DNA of 17,024 nt. Source: Chloroflexota bacterium. GTDB lineage: Bacteria > Chloroflexota > UBA11872. The stretch is taken from assembly GCA_028875175.1 (NCBI GenBank), contig JAPPFO010000035.1:1-17024 (forward strand), written 5' to 3'. A program made the position numbers and the translations under genes. A model generated the notes under the pieces. It saw only the letters and a list, made by a program, of their open reading frames with translations. It was not told the DNA's origin and ran no database searches. Positions 1 to 7,613 of this stretch are shown one piece after another (within the stretch, counting starts at the first letter, position 1; every line of letters starts with the position of its first letter).

Positions 1-3000
1 ATGGCGCACGTCGCCCAGGTCCAGCGTCACCTCCGAATTCGCCTGTTCGGCCGTGAGATCAAAGCTGCGCTCATAGACGCCGGTGCCGGAATACCAGCCG
101 TAGCCAAAGTTGGCCCACGGCTGCAGCGCCACGGTCGTGGGCCGCGTAAACAGCGCTAGCGGCGCCAGGATGCCGTTGGAAAACTCGGCCGCCTCGATCT
201 CCACCGTCAGCATCCGGCCGGTCGTGATGTTGTAGATGCCCTGAATGTCGGGGGTGCGTTCCCGGACATCCACGTAGACCTTGTGGGCGCCCTTGATGTT
301 GGGAATGCCAATGCCAACGCAGCCCGCCGGCAGGCGCTGCCGGTACACGAGCGTCCGAGGGAAGGCGACCGGCTCGCCCAGCAGCGGGATGTGCCGCCAG
401 GGCTCAACCGGCGGGCGGCCGCGCTCCCAGGTCACCAGCGGCGTGTCGCGCTCATACGCCAGACCGGACCACACCTCGCTCGGCGGGGCCTGAACCTCCC
501 ACTCGTCGTCGGACACGATGGCGATGGAGCCTCCCGAACGCAGATCGATCTGCCCTTCGAAGAGGAATGAAATCGGCGCGTCGGACGCACACTCCACGTC
601 GGCGACGATGGTGTTCTGGCCTGGACGCAGGTAGGGCATGATGTTGTAGGTCACGGGGCTGGACCAATCCTCGGACTCGCCCAGTTGCGTGCCGTTCATG
701 TACACGGCCACGCGGTCCACGCCCACAAACGTTGCCCACGCCTTGATGGGCGGCTCGGTCAGATCGATCGTGCGTATGAATCGCAGTCGCCGGTGTTGAT
801 CGCTGGTTCGCTTGACGGCCCAGCCGCCGTGCTTCCGGACCCCGGTGATCCAACTGGCTCGCCAGTTGCCAATGGTGTCGGCCCCGGCCTGCGCCAGCCA
901 GGTCTCGGGCCACTCGGAGTCATTGAATTCCGGGTCGCGCAGCTGCTCCAGGCGGCCCGAGCCCAACGAGAAGCTGGCGACGCGCATCACCGGCAGTTCG
1001 AAACGCCGAATCGATCCCTGGCCGGTCGGAATCCCACCGTCCAGCGCGAAGGTCCAGTCCGTCTTGAACTCCAGATCCTTCTGCTGCCGTTTCGTTTCGC
1101 GGGGTGCGCGTTGGCGCGAGGCCCGGACCGAGGTGTCAAAGACAACGACGCGGGCCGCGCGGGGCGGTAGGTCCAACGTAAATCGGCGTCGGCGGCGCGA
1201 TCTGGTCGTCGCCAGCGGCTCGGTATTGCCGGTTTCAGGATCCCAGGCCTCGGGGCGCCCGGGCACATCCGTGGTAACGGTGGCGGTTGCCTCGTCCGGG
1301 GATCGATTGACGACCAGCAGCACTTCGGCGCCATCGAGCTGACGCGGTACGACGATCACATTGGCCTCGCTGTCGACCGTCGTTCCGGGGGCGAGGATCT
1401 GGGCGATCCGGTCGAGCGCGTCGGGCAGCTGCTCCGGAACCTGGAATGTGCGGCCCTTGCGGACGGCCGCGCCCTCCGGCGTCTGGGAGGCGTCGGTAAA
1501 GAGCTCTCGTACCGCGCGTGTGATCGGGCGATGCCTCCAACCGCCCTCACTGCTGCCCGATGGGCACTCGCCCATCACGATGAGCTGGCCGCCCGAGCGC
1601 ACAAAGGCGCCCAGCCGGCGCATCGCCCGTGGACCGATGACAGGGGTCGGCGGCAGGATCAGGCTCGTCACGGTCAGCGCACCCTGCCGGAGGCGGCCAT
1701 TCTCAAGGCGCGCGTTCCCGTGGCTAATGAACTGTTCGTCCACAATCTGCACGTCGATATTGCGGTCGCTCAGCCCGTCAATCAGACCCTCGTACGCCTC
1801 CGAAATCTCGCGCGCTCGCGCGTTGGGCCGGCCGTTAGCGGTATTGGCGGCGATGCTGGTCCAGGGATAGAGCACGCCGACCGTGGTTGCGGATCTCGAA
1901 TGTCCCACCACCGCCGACAAGCGGGCGATGTAGTCGGACACGCCTTTGAAGTGCGGCCAAAACGGATTCTGATGACCAAGGCTGGGCGGCCAGTCGTCCG
2001 CAGCTTCAGCGGTGGCCATCGAATAGAAGAGCCCGTGCAGCACCTGCATGTTCACGCCGTAGGCGGCCAGCAGGTTGGCGCCGTGCCGAATCTCGTCCAG
2101 CGTCACGCCCCAGCCGGCGCCGCCAAAGGCTTCGGCCATCACCCGTGGCCGACCCATCATGGCCGCAACCGATACGGCCGGCTTGACCTCCGCCGCCTGC
2201 ACGGTTCGCGGTCTGGCGTAGCGAAATCCGTGATGGTCGGTGCCCGGGATCGTGAGGTGGCGCAGGCCGCGGAAGTAGTCGCCCTGCCGGGCCGGATGGG
2301 AGGCCACGTGCTCTTCGGTGTGCCCCGTCCACTCCAGGCCGCGGCGCTGGCACCACGCGCTGATCTGCGCGAACCACGCCTCCTCGTATAGCGCGGCCAC
2401 CGTTTCATAGAAGTCACAGCGAACCTTGACGGTGTCGTTCCCGCCGCGCAGCACAAGTAGCGGGAGTGAGGTCAGCAGGTCGTATCCCTTGTCCTTCTTG
2501 AACCGGGCCGGCAGGTCATCGGTCCAGGGCATTGGCTCGGCGGCGATGTACGGCTCGTCGAAAAAGACGCCGGGAATGCCGTCGCCAAATGCCTCCGCGT
2601 GGCGCTCGGCGTAGCGTTCGTAGACGGCGTCCAGGAAGGCCTTGACCGTCGCTGGGCGCAGGTAGTCGATCCGGTCGTCAGCGGTTCGAACGGAGAAGCC
2701 GAAAATACGCCAGACGCCCTCGGGGCACTCCCAGGTATTCAGCTTGGTCACGTCCACCAGTGTCTCGGGGTCCAGATCGCCGCTCGCATCCAGCCGGGCG
2801 GCAACCTGGATCAACGGCGTACCGGCTGGAAAGCGGCCTTCCAGCCCAACCTCAGCCGGACCTTCGACATCGTGGAACTTGCGTGTCAGGGTCTTGGCGT
2901 GGTGCTCGCTGCCCTGGGCCAGCACGGCGGACTCGGTCTGACCGTTGCGGCCGCCGGGCGAACCCGCGGGTCCGCTGGGCCAGGCGTATTCGTCGTAGAT

Positions 3001-3261
3001 CCAGGTCTTGAGGCCGGCGTCGCGACCCTTGCGGACGGCATAGTCCACCGCGTCCCACCACCGCTCGCCAAAGTATGGGGTCTGCAGGCTCTCGCGGGCG
3101 TGCATGAACACGCCGCCGAAGCCCTTGTCCGCGAACTCCTTGATCTGTCGACCAATTTCGGCTTCGTGCAGCCGGCCGTTCCAAAACCAGAGCGCCAGCG
3201 GCGCAAATTCGGGGTCGGGCTGGCCAAAGGCTGTTCGCAGACGATCAAGTGCTCGGCTCAC
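1..3261 (-). CDS. GH106-like glycoside hydrolase (putative alpha-L-rhamnosidase family), C-terminus cut by window edge
   Basis: One uninterrupted frame of 1087 codons begins at a GTG (3261-3259) and runs off the left edge. A TAA lies in frame three codons upstream (3270-3268) and AGGAC sits 9 nt before the GTG, so this start is well supported. The N-terminus has the barrel pattern of GH106-like enzymes: LALWFWNGRL (residues 22-31), a GFGGVFMHAR strand (47-56) and IYDEYAWPSG (88-97). Carboxylates in conserved-looking settings are D235/E236 (FFDEPY), E316/E317 (GHTEEH) and E377 (MAEAFGG). Which of them are catalytic I cannot say. Around residue 855 is a GH2-like sugar-binding sandwich (VYMNGTQLG), and a second one begins at the edge. 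There is no signal peptide, so it probably acts in the cytoplasm on imported oligosaccharides. The fold family is fairly sure; rhamnose specificity is only a family-level guess. Confidence 0.85.
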   Translation of the reverse strand, partial: MSRALDRLRTAFGQPDPEFAPLALWFWNGRLHEAEIGRQIKEFADKGFGGVFMHARESLQTPYFGERWWDAVDYAVRKGRDAGLKTWIYDEYAWPSGPAGSPGGRNGQTESAVLAQGSEHHAKTLTRKFHDVEGPAEVGLEGRFPAGTPLIQVAARLDASGDLDPETLVDVTKLNTWECPEGVWRIFGFSVRTADDRIDYLRPATVKAFLDAVYERYAERHAEAFGDGIPGVFFDEPYIAAEPMPWTDDLPARFKKDKGYDLLTSLPLLVLRGGNDTVKVRCDFYETVAALYEEAWFAQISAWCQRRGLEWTGHTEEHVASHPARQGDYFRGLRHLTIPGTDHHGFRYARPRTVQAAEVKPAVSVAAMMGRPRVMAEAFGGAGWGVTLDEIRHGANLLAAYGVNMQVLHGLFYSMATAEAADDWPPSLGHQNPFWPHFKGVSDYIARLSAVVGHSRSATTVGVLYPWTSIAANTANGRPNARAREISEAYEGLIDGLSDRNIDVQIVDEQFISHGNARLENGRLRQGALTVTSLILPPTPVIGPRAMRRLGAFVRSGGQLIVMGECPSGSSEGGWRHRPITRAVRELFTDASQTPEGAAVRKGRTFQVPEQLPDALDRIAQILAPGTTVDSEANVIVVPRQLDGAEVLLVVNRSPDEATATVTTDVPGRPEAWDPETGNTEPLATTRSRRRRRFTLDLPPRAARVVVFDTSVRASRQRAPRETKRQQKDLEFKTDWTFALDGGIPTGQGSIRRFELPVMRVASFSLGSGRLEQLRDPEFNDSEWPETWLAQAGADTIGNWRASWITGVRKHGGWAVKRTSDQHRRLRFIRTIDLTEPPIKAWATFVGVDRVAVYMNGTQLGESEDWSSPVTYNIMPYLRPGQNTIVADVECASDAPISFLFEGQIDLRSGGSIAIVSDDEWEVQAPPSEVWSGLAYERDTPLVTWERGRPPVEPWRHIPLLGEPVAFPRTLVYRQRLPAGCVGIGIPNIKGAHKVYVDVRERTPDIQGIYNITTGRMLTVEIEAAEFSNGILAPLALFTRPTTVALQPWANFGYGWYSGTGVYERSFDLTAEQANSEVTLDLGDVRH

Positions 3262-3367
3262 GGTGGGTTAGTCCTGACAGGGCGCGCGGCCAGCGCGCAG
3301 CGGCGGGTCATCGTCGGCGCAGGCACGTGTTCAGAGGCGCGACGTGTGGGTTGGTAGGTGCACGAAG

Positions 3368-3386
3368 AATCGTGCTGAAATCGTGC
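3368..3386. repeat. tandem AATCGTGC repeat, one helical turn apart
   Basis: AATCGTGC occurs at 3368-3375 and again at 3379-3386, start to start 11 bp. It lies just downstream of the predicted transcription start of the glycoside hydrolase, where a DNA-binding regulator could block transcription. A related AATCGTGA is found at 7540-7547 upstream of the SirB1-like gene. Confidence 0.5.
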
Positions 3387-3397
3387 CGGAGCGGCAC
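3383..3397. promoter_or_regulatory. perfect 6-bp dyad, candidate operator
   Basis: GTGCCG-GAG-CGGCAC is a perfect inverted repeat with 6-bp arms and a 3-bp centre. It begins about 10 bp downstream of the -10 box (3412-3407) of the minus-strand promoter and overlaps the second tandem repeat. The location suits a repressor site, as for LacI-type sugar regulators, but the sequence matches no operator I know. Confidence 0.4.
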
Positions 3398-3406
3398 AAG
3401 GCGACA

Positions 3407-3436
3407 ATTATAGAAGATAGTGCCGATCGAGGCCAA
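3407..3436 (-). promoter_or_regulatory. sigma70-type promoter for the glycoside hydrolase gene
   Basis: Read on the minus strand, TTGGCC (3436-3431, 4/6 to the -35 consensus) is followed after 18 nt by a perfect TATAAT (3412-3407). Transcription would begin near 3400 and give a leader of about 140 nt before the GTG at 3261. The -10 is strong and the -35 moderate. Confidence 0.55.
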
Positions 3437-3495
3437 AACTCTTTACATAACATTGCGTTTTGCCGGTTGACATGCAGATCTTGCCGTCATCACCA

Positions 3496-3537
3496 CCACC
3501 GCCGGCCAACGGTGGGCTTACCGTCGACCGGCGGCGG
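3496..3537. terminator. compound inverted repeat downstream of the lipoprotein gene (possible terminator)
   Basis: CCGCCGG (3499-3505) pairs with CCGGCGG (3528-3534), extendable outward with one mismatch. Inside it ACGGT (3509-3513) pairs with ACCGT (3520-3524) around a 6-nt loop. It lies about 80 nt past the stop codon of the transporter lipoprotein gene. No T-run follows on either strand, so it may be a factor-dependent end or an mRNA-stabilising stem rather than a classical terminator. Confidence 0.35.
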
Positions 3538-3613
3538 GGGTGAGTTGACCCCACGCCTGTCAGGCGCGTGGCGTATTTCCAGGCGGCTACGCGTGAGATC
3601 TCACCGCGCTAGC

Positions 3614-4762
3614 CTATTCCTCCGGCCAGCCGTCAGGGATCTCGTCAGCATCCAGCGCCGACTGGATCGCTGAGGCCGCGTCGGCGGTCACCCAGCTGGC
3701 CCAGACATCGGGATTACTCTTGAGCCACCAGATAGCGGCGTCGGCGGTGCCGGCGTCCGGGTTTTCACGCTGCCAGCCGGCAATCGACTTGTAGATGCCG
3801 ATGTTGAGGCCCCACGACCTCAGCATTTCCACCACGTCGGGCGCGGCCGTCAGAACGTCGGGATTCACGGCAATAAGGATGGTGGCGTCTTCGTACGCGC
3901 ACGCCTTGGTGGTGAACCAGCATTCGTCGGTGTACTCAGGCTCCTTGAGCCGTACGAGGTCCAGCACTAGGGACGGCTCGTTGGTGCCCCACTGGTATCC
4001 GAGCCATGGCTCGCGCCGTTCATACGCGCCGTAGAGGTCGGCATTCAACGCGGCGCCGTCGCCGGGATTGACGATTTCCACGTGATCCAGCAGACCATAG
4101 GCTTCAATCTGCGCGGCGTTCACCTCTTCACAGGCCCAGCCAATCACGCACGAGACGAGGCGCGCTTTGTCACCGGTCTCAGCCGTCTGAAACAGAGCCT
4201 TGTACTGCTCTTCTTTCAAGTCCTCCACGCTGTCCAAATCCGGATATTCCTCTTGCAGGTAGGCCGGAATGACGAACGAGGATTGCCAGTCCTTGCCGAG
4301 GCTCTCGCCAATCGACACGACCTCGCCCGCGGCCTGCGCTTCGCCCCAGGCCTCATCCTGGTTCGGCAGCCATATCTCCATGGTGATGTGGCTATCTCCG
4401 CGACGAAGACCCTGGAATAACGGGAGCGTCGCACCAAACACGACATCTGTCGGGTAACCGTAGCCCTTCTCGACAATGAACTGGGCGATCCGATTCTGAA
4501 TCTGCGCACTGGCCCAATTGAGGTCATTGAAGACGAGTGTCTGCTTTTCTCTGGGCGGCGGCTCAACCATCACTTCCCTTGTCACGACTCTTTCAACCAC
4601 TCGCTCAACCGGAACTTCCTTCTCGACGATCTTTTCGACTTCAACCTGCTGAGTCACGATCTTCTCAACAACCTGCGTCTCGCCACAGGCGGCTGCCACG
4701 ATGCTTCCCGCAACGCCCAGCACGCCCAGACGCATGACACGGCGTCTGCTAATCGATTTCAT
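3614..4762 (-). CDS. glycine betaine/proline-type ABC transporter, substrate-binding lipoprotein
   Basis: A 382-residue extracytoplasmic solute receptor of the OpuAC/ProX class. The start chosen (4762) begins right before a signal sequence; the in-frame ATG at 4843 would add 27 unlikely residues. Residues 4-10 (SRRRVMR) fit a twin-arginine motif, followed by a hydrophobic stretch and a lipobox (VAAAC), so it is probably a Tat-exported lipoprotein. Next comes a stalk of about 40 residues of alternating Val, Glu, Lys and Arg (repeated VEKIV, VERVV units), as often seen in Chloroflexota binding proteins. The body contains several Trp-rich segments (EIWLPN, EPWLGYQWG, ECWFTTKAC) that could form the aromatic box for a quaternary ammonium group. 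It lies 258 bp behind the permease gene and has its own likely promoter. The exact ligand (betaine, choline, proline betaine) is not decided by sequence. Confidence 0.88.
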   Translation of the reverse strand: MKSISRRRVMRLGVLGVAGSIVAAACGETQVVEKIVTQQVEVEKIVEKEVPVERVVERVVTREVMVEPPPREKQTLVFNDLNWASAQIQNRIAQFIVEKGYGYPTDVVFGATLPLFQGLRRGDSHITMEIWLPNQDEAWGEAQAAGEVVSIGESLGKDWQSSFVIPAYLQEEYPDLDSVEDLKEEQYKALFQTAETGDKARLVSCVIGWACEEVNAAQIEAYGLLDHVEIVNPGDGAALNADLYGAYERREPWLGYQWGTNEPSLVLDLVRLKEPEYTDECWFTTKACAYEDATILIAVNPDVLTAAPDVVEMLRSWGLNIGIYKSIAGWQRENPDAGTADAAIWWLKSNPDVWASWVTADAASAIQSALDADEIPDGWPEE

Positions 4763-4915
4763 GGTACGCCCACCGTTTCTCCCGGGACGACAAAAAGCCG
4801 TCGTCCACACCACGTGGCTGCCACAACGCGCCTCTAACCTCAAGGCTACAACGATGCCTCTAGTTCAACCCACGCGATACAGCGCGCAAGCCATCACCCA
4901 GCCAACGAAGCTGTC

Positions 4916-4944
4916 ACCCTAACCCACTCGCCAACCGCTGTCAA
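4916..4944 (-). promoter_or_regulatory. promoter for the substrate-binding protein gene
   Basis: On the minus strand TTGACA (4944-4939), 17 nt, then TAGGGT (4921-4916). The -35 is perfect and the -10 has the key TA...T. A second TTGACA lies 7 bp upstream (4951-4946), making a TTTGACA direct repeat. Predicted start is near 4909 with a leader of about 147 nt. An internal promoter would let the binding protein be made in excess over the membrane parts, as is usual for such importers. Confidence 0.55.
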
Positions 4945-5020
4945 ATGTCAAACAGCACAGCGAGCAACCCAGGGCCTTCAACCCTGAAAAAAGGTATCGA
5001 CATTCGGAGTCTTGACGCGG

Positions 5021-6088
5021 TCAGCCTGCCGACCTCTGCATATCCGTCTGCCCTCGGGATACGGCTTGCATCAGGCGATCAATGATAATCGCCAGAAACA
5101 CGATGGACAGCCCAGCGATAGCCCCGTTGCCCGGCTGGTTCTTCTGTAGCGCTCGCAGCACGTTGTCGCCCAGTCCACCAGCCGCCACCATGCTCGCAAT
5201 GGTCACCATGGCCAGGGCCATCAGGGTGGTCTGATTTATCCCAGCCATGATCGTCGGCAGAGCCATCGGAATCTGCACCTTCATTAGCGTTTGAAAGGGT
5301 GACGCACCGAAAGATCGCACGGCCTCGATCGTCTCACTTGGAACTTGCCGTATCCCCAGATTCGTCAACCGTATGACCGGCGGAATGGCGTAGATGATCG
5401 TCGCGAATATCCCGGCCGTCTTCCCCAATCCGAAAAATAGAATGCCCGGCAACAGGTACACGAAACTAGGCATCGTCTGCATCGCATCCAATACCGGACG
5501 CATCAAATTGTCAGCAAGCTGATTTCGAGATCCCAGGATGCCCAACGGAAGGCCAAACAACACGGCAATCGCCACCGCCACCACCATCAGCGCCACCGTG
5601 TCAATCATGTTTGCCCACAGATCCATGAAACCTATAAAAAGCAGAGCGCTCACGGTAAATGCCAAGAGCCGCCATCCGCCTACCGCCACGGCCACGAGGC
5701 CAATGCCAATGGTGACGGTGGGCCAAGGTACCCATTTAAGCACGTCTTCAATCCGCACGAGTACCGTGTCCACCGCTGCGCTGATCCCGTCGAACAACCA
5801 GCTACCGGCGTCAGTCATACCCTTCACGACATCATCGATGCTACGGCTTGCGACTTCTCGCACGCTGCGCTCCAGCGTGATCGATCCGCCGCCGGTGGTC
5901 GCAACCTCGGAGGTGGACACCGTGGTCGGAAAACCCATCGCCGGACCCCATACCAAGAGGCTGACAAGCAGCACAAGGCCCACCGACGCCAGCCCGCCGA
6001 CCCAGGCACGGTGAGGGCGTATTCTGTCGCTCGCATTCCCGCTCAACGACGCCCAGCGGCCGGGTGCCGATCTCTCAGCTTGCGCCAT
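5021..6088 (-). CDS. glycine betaine/proline-type ABC transporter, permease
   Basis: A 355-residue inner-membrane permease of the OpuAB/ProW class. A first membrane helix spans about residues 31-52, followed by a polar segment of about 70 residues with amphipathic stretches, then the core block of helices from about residue 125. The cytoplasmic EAA loop that docks on the ATPase is visible: EAVRSFGASPFQTLMKVQIP, then LPTIMAG. The ATG (6088) follows the ATPase stop codon (6093-6091) by 2 nt, so the two are translationally coupled. The stop at 5023-5021 is not followed by a hairpin-plus-T terminator. Together with the ATPase and the lipoprotein it forms an osmoprotectant or quaternary-amine importer. 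Confidence 0.9.
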   Translation of the reverse strand: MAQAERSAPGRWASLSGNASDRIRPHRAWVGGLASVGLVLLVSLLVWGPAMGFPTTVSTSEVATTGGGSITLERSVREVASRSIDDVVKGMTDAGSWLFDGISAAVDTVLVRIEDVLKWVPWPTVTIGIGLVAVAVGGWRLLAFTVSALLFIGFMDLWANMIDTVALMVVAVAIAVLFGLPLGILGSRNQLADNLMRPVLDAMQTMPSFVYLLPGILFFGLGKTAGIFATIIYAIPPVIRLTNLGIRQVPSETIEAVRSFGASPFQTLMKVQIPMALPTIMAGINQTTLMALAMVTIASMVAAGGLGDNVLRALQKNQPGNGAIAGLSIVFLAIIIDRLMQAVSRGQTDMQRSAG

Positions 6089-6090
6089 GT

Positions 6091-7293
6091 CTACGTCTCC
6101 TGCTCCCTGTCGACCATTCCAGCCAGCAGCGTCCCTCGCCGTATTTCGCCCAGCAATGCGCCGCTGTCGCTGACGACCGCTATTGGATGTCGCGTCTGTG
6201 CCGCCATCGGAATAATGTCCTCGATAAAAGCATCACCATGCGTTGTCGTCGCCGGCTCAACCGCCGCACCCTCCAGGCTGCCCTGCCCGTCATCCAACAG
6301 TGCGCTCGCGTGATCCCTGGTTAGCACCCCTAGCAGACTGCGTCCGCGCCCTACGAGAAATGCCGACTCCAGTTTGTTTCTGTCCATGACGTCCAGCGCC
6401 GCGCGAGGCGCGTCGCCTTCGCCCACAACTGCTGCTGGCATCTGCATGATGGCCTCGGCCTGAATCACCTTGGCACGAGAAACATCCTGCACGAATTCGG
6501 TCACATAGTCGTCCGATGGCATCGCGACGATGTCCTCGGGTGAGCCCTCCTGGATGATCTCTCCGTCCCGCATGATGGCGATGCGGTCACCGACCTTAAG
6601 GGCTTCATTTAGATCGTGCGTGATGAATACAATAGTTTTGTTCAGCTTCGTTTGCAGGGAAATCAGCTCGTCCTGCAGCTCCCGTCGAATGAGCGGATCG
6701 AGACCGCTAAATGGCTCGTCCATAAGCAGCATGTCAGGATTGACCGCCAGCGCCCTTGCAAGTCCGACGCGCTGCTGCATGCCGCCACTCATCTCGCTAG
6801 GGCGATATTCTTCCCAACCGTCAAGACCCACGGTTTTTATGCTGTCTGATGCCATTCGATAGCGCGTGCCCTTGTCTATGCCCCGGATTTCAAGACCAAG
6901 AGCTACATTGTCGAGCACCGATCGATGCGGGAGCAACCCGTAGCTTTGAAAAACCATGGCGATCTTTTGGCGCCGGAACTGCATCAACTCGCTCGGCGAA
7001 TAGGACAGCACGTCTTCGCCATCGACAAGTACGCTGCCTCGCGTAGGCTCGATGAGCCTGATCAGCGACCGTACCAGGGTTGACTTACCGCTGCCTGAAA
7101 GCCCCATAACGACGAATATCTGTCCCTGCTGTACGCGAAATGACACGTCGCGAAGCGCGACAACGAGTCCGAGTTCGTCCTGGATCTCACTTCGAGACTT
7201 CGCGCTATAGGCGGGATCCAGAGCTCGCTCCGGCTTGTCGCCGAAGACCTTCCAAAGCCCTCGCACGTCCACCTGCGGCGCTAAATCTGTCAT
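6091..7293 (-). CDS. glycine betaine/proline-type ABC transporter, ATP-binding protein with CBS-like C-terminus
   Basis: A 400-residue ATPase of the OpuAA/ProV class, first gene of the importer unit. Walker A is GLSGSGKST (64-72), the signature is SGGMQQR (169-175), Walker B is LLMDEP (189-194) and the switch histidine is H226. Residues from about 275 to the end resemble the paired CBS region of OpuAA, which in characterised members senses ionic strength or c-di-AMP. Whether it does so here is unknown. The ATG at 7293 was chosen because it starts the conserved family N-terminus and has AAGGA 12 nt upstream. The open frame extends to 7476, but the extra 61 residues are low-complexity Pro/Arg/Gly without family features. 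Confidence 0.92.
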   Translation of the reverse strand: MTDLAPQVDVRGLWKVFGDKPERALDPAYSAKSRSEIQDELGLVVALRDVSFRVQQGQIFVVMGLSGSGKSTLVRSLIRLIEPTRGSVLVDGEDVLSYSPSELMQFRRQKIAMVFQSYGLLPHRSVLDNVALGLEIRGIDKGTRYRMASDSIKTVGLDGWEEYRPSEMSGGMQQRVGLARALAVNPDMLLMDEPFSGLDPLIRRELQDELISLQTKLNKTIVFITHDLNEALKVGDRIAIMRDGEIIQEGSPEDIVAMPSDDYVTEFVQDVSRAKVIQAEAIMQMPAAVVGEGDAPRAALDVMDRNKLESAFLVGRGRSLLGVLTRDHASALLDDGQGSLEGAAVEPATTTHGDAFIEDIIPMAAQTRHPIAVVSDSGALLGEIRRGTLLAGMVDREQET

Positions 7294-7613
7294 TGCCGAT
7301 CGTTTTCCTTCATTGCGCCGCCACTGCCCAATCCCTGCAAATGGACACTCGCCGAGTTGCTGGCTCCAAGGAAGGGCACGGCTCGGGCCTGAGGGTACCT
7401 GAACCGCATCGCTCCTCGGGTGACGGCCTCTGGGAGGTGATTGGAAGCGCCCGGGGATTGCAGCCGGCCACGCCAAGAATAGTGCCTTGCGATGTCCGGC
7501 TTGCCCTCCGCCCGAGTTGACCGCCGAAATTGTTTTGGCAATCGTGACAGAATCCCTGCAGCCGCTTGATCAATGCCTACGAGTCCAATGGTTCCGCGTA
7601 TGCCGGGCGAACC
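7294..7613. other. 320-bp divergent intergenic region
   Basis: This gap separates the importer unit (minus) from the SirB1-like gene (plus) and should hold both promoters. On the plus strand TTGACC (7517-7522) is a fair -35, but no convincing -10 follows. I found no good minus-strand promoter either. A 7-codon ORF (ATG at 7312, minus) overlaps the ATPase start codon. No RNA gene is recognisable. Confidence 0.45.

Larger units (their letters stand above)
3262..3613. other. 352-bp intergenic regulatory region
   Basis: There is no gene in this stretch between the glycoside hydrolase and the ABC-transporter lipoprotein gene, both on the minus strand. It holds a minus-strand promoter, a tandem 8-bp repeat, a 15-bp dyad next to the promoter and a compound inverted repeat, each listed separately. 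The part around 3395-3475 is clearly richer in A/T than the surroundings. Confidence 0.7.

Noticed and set aside
1531..2391. Plus-strand frame of 286 codons and several other frames over 200-3360
   Set aside because: They are shadows of the single 1087-codon glycoside hydrolase frame, which carries conserved barrel motifs throughout.
3467..3472. TTGACA on the plus strand in the 3262-3613 gap
   Set aside because: No -10 hexamer at 16-18 nt and no plus-strand gene downstream for over 4 kb.
3551..3571. CCACGCCT...AGGCGCGTGG imperfect hairpin after the lipoprotein gene
   Set aside because: The arms need a 2-nt bulge and no T-run follows; weaker than the compound repeat at 3496-3537.
4986..4993. 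Six-T run on the minus strand between permease and lipoprotein genes
   Set aside because: No GC-rich hairpin precedes it, so it is not an intrinsic terminator.
6091..7476. Upstream start for the ATPase (and similarly 4843 for the lipoprotein, 13137 for ricT)
   Set aside because: Added N-termini lack family similarity; the chosen starts have ribosome-binding sites or begin directly at the signal sequence or family N-terminus.
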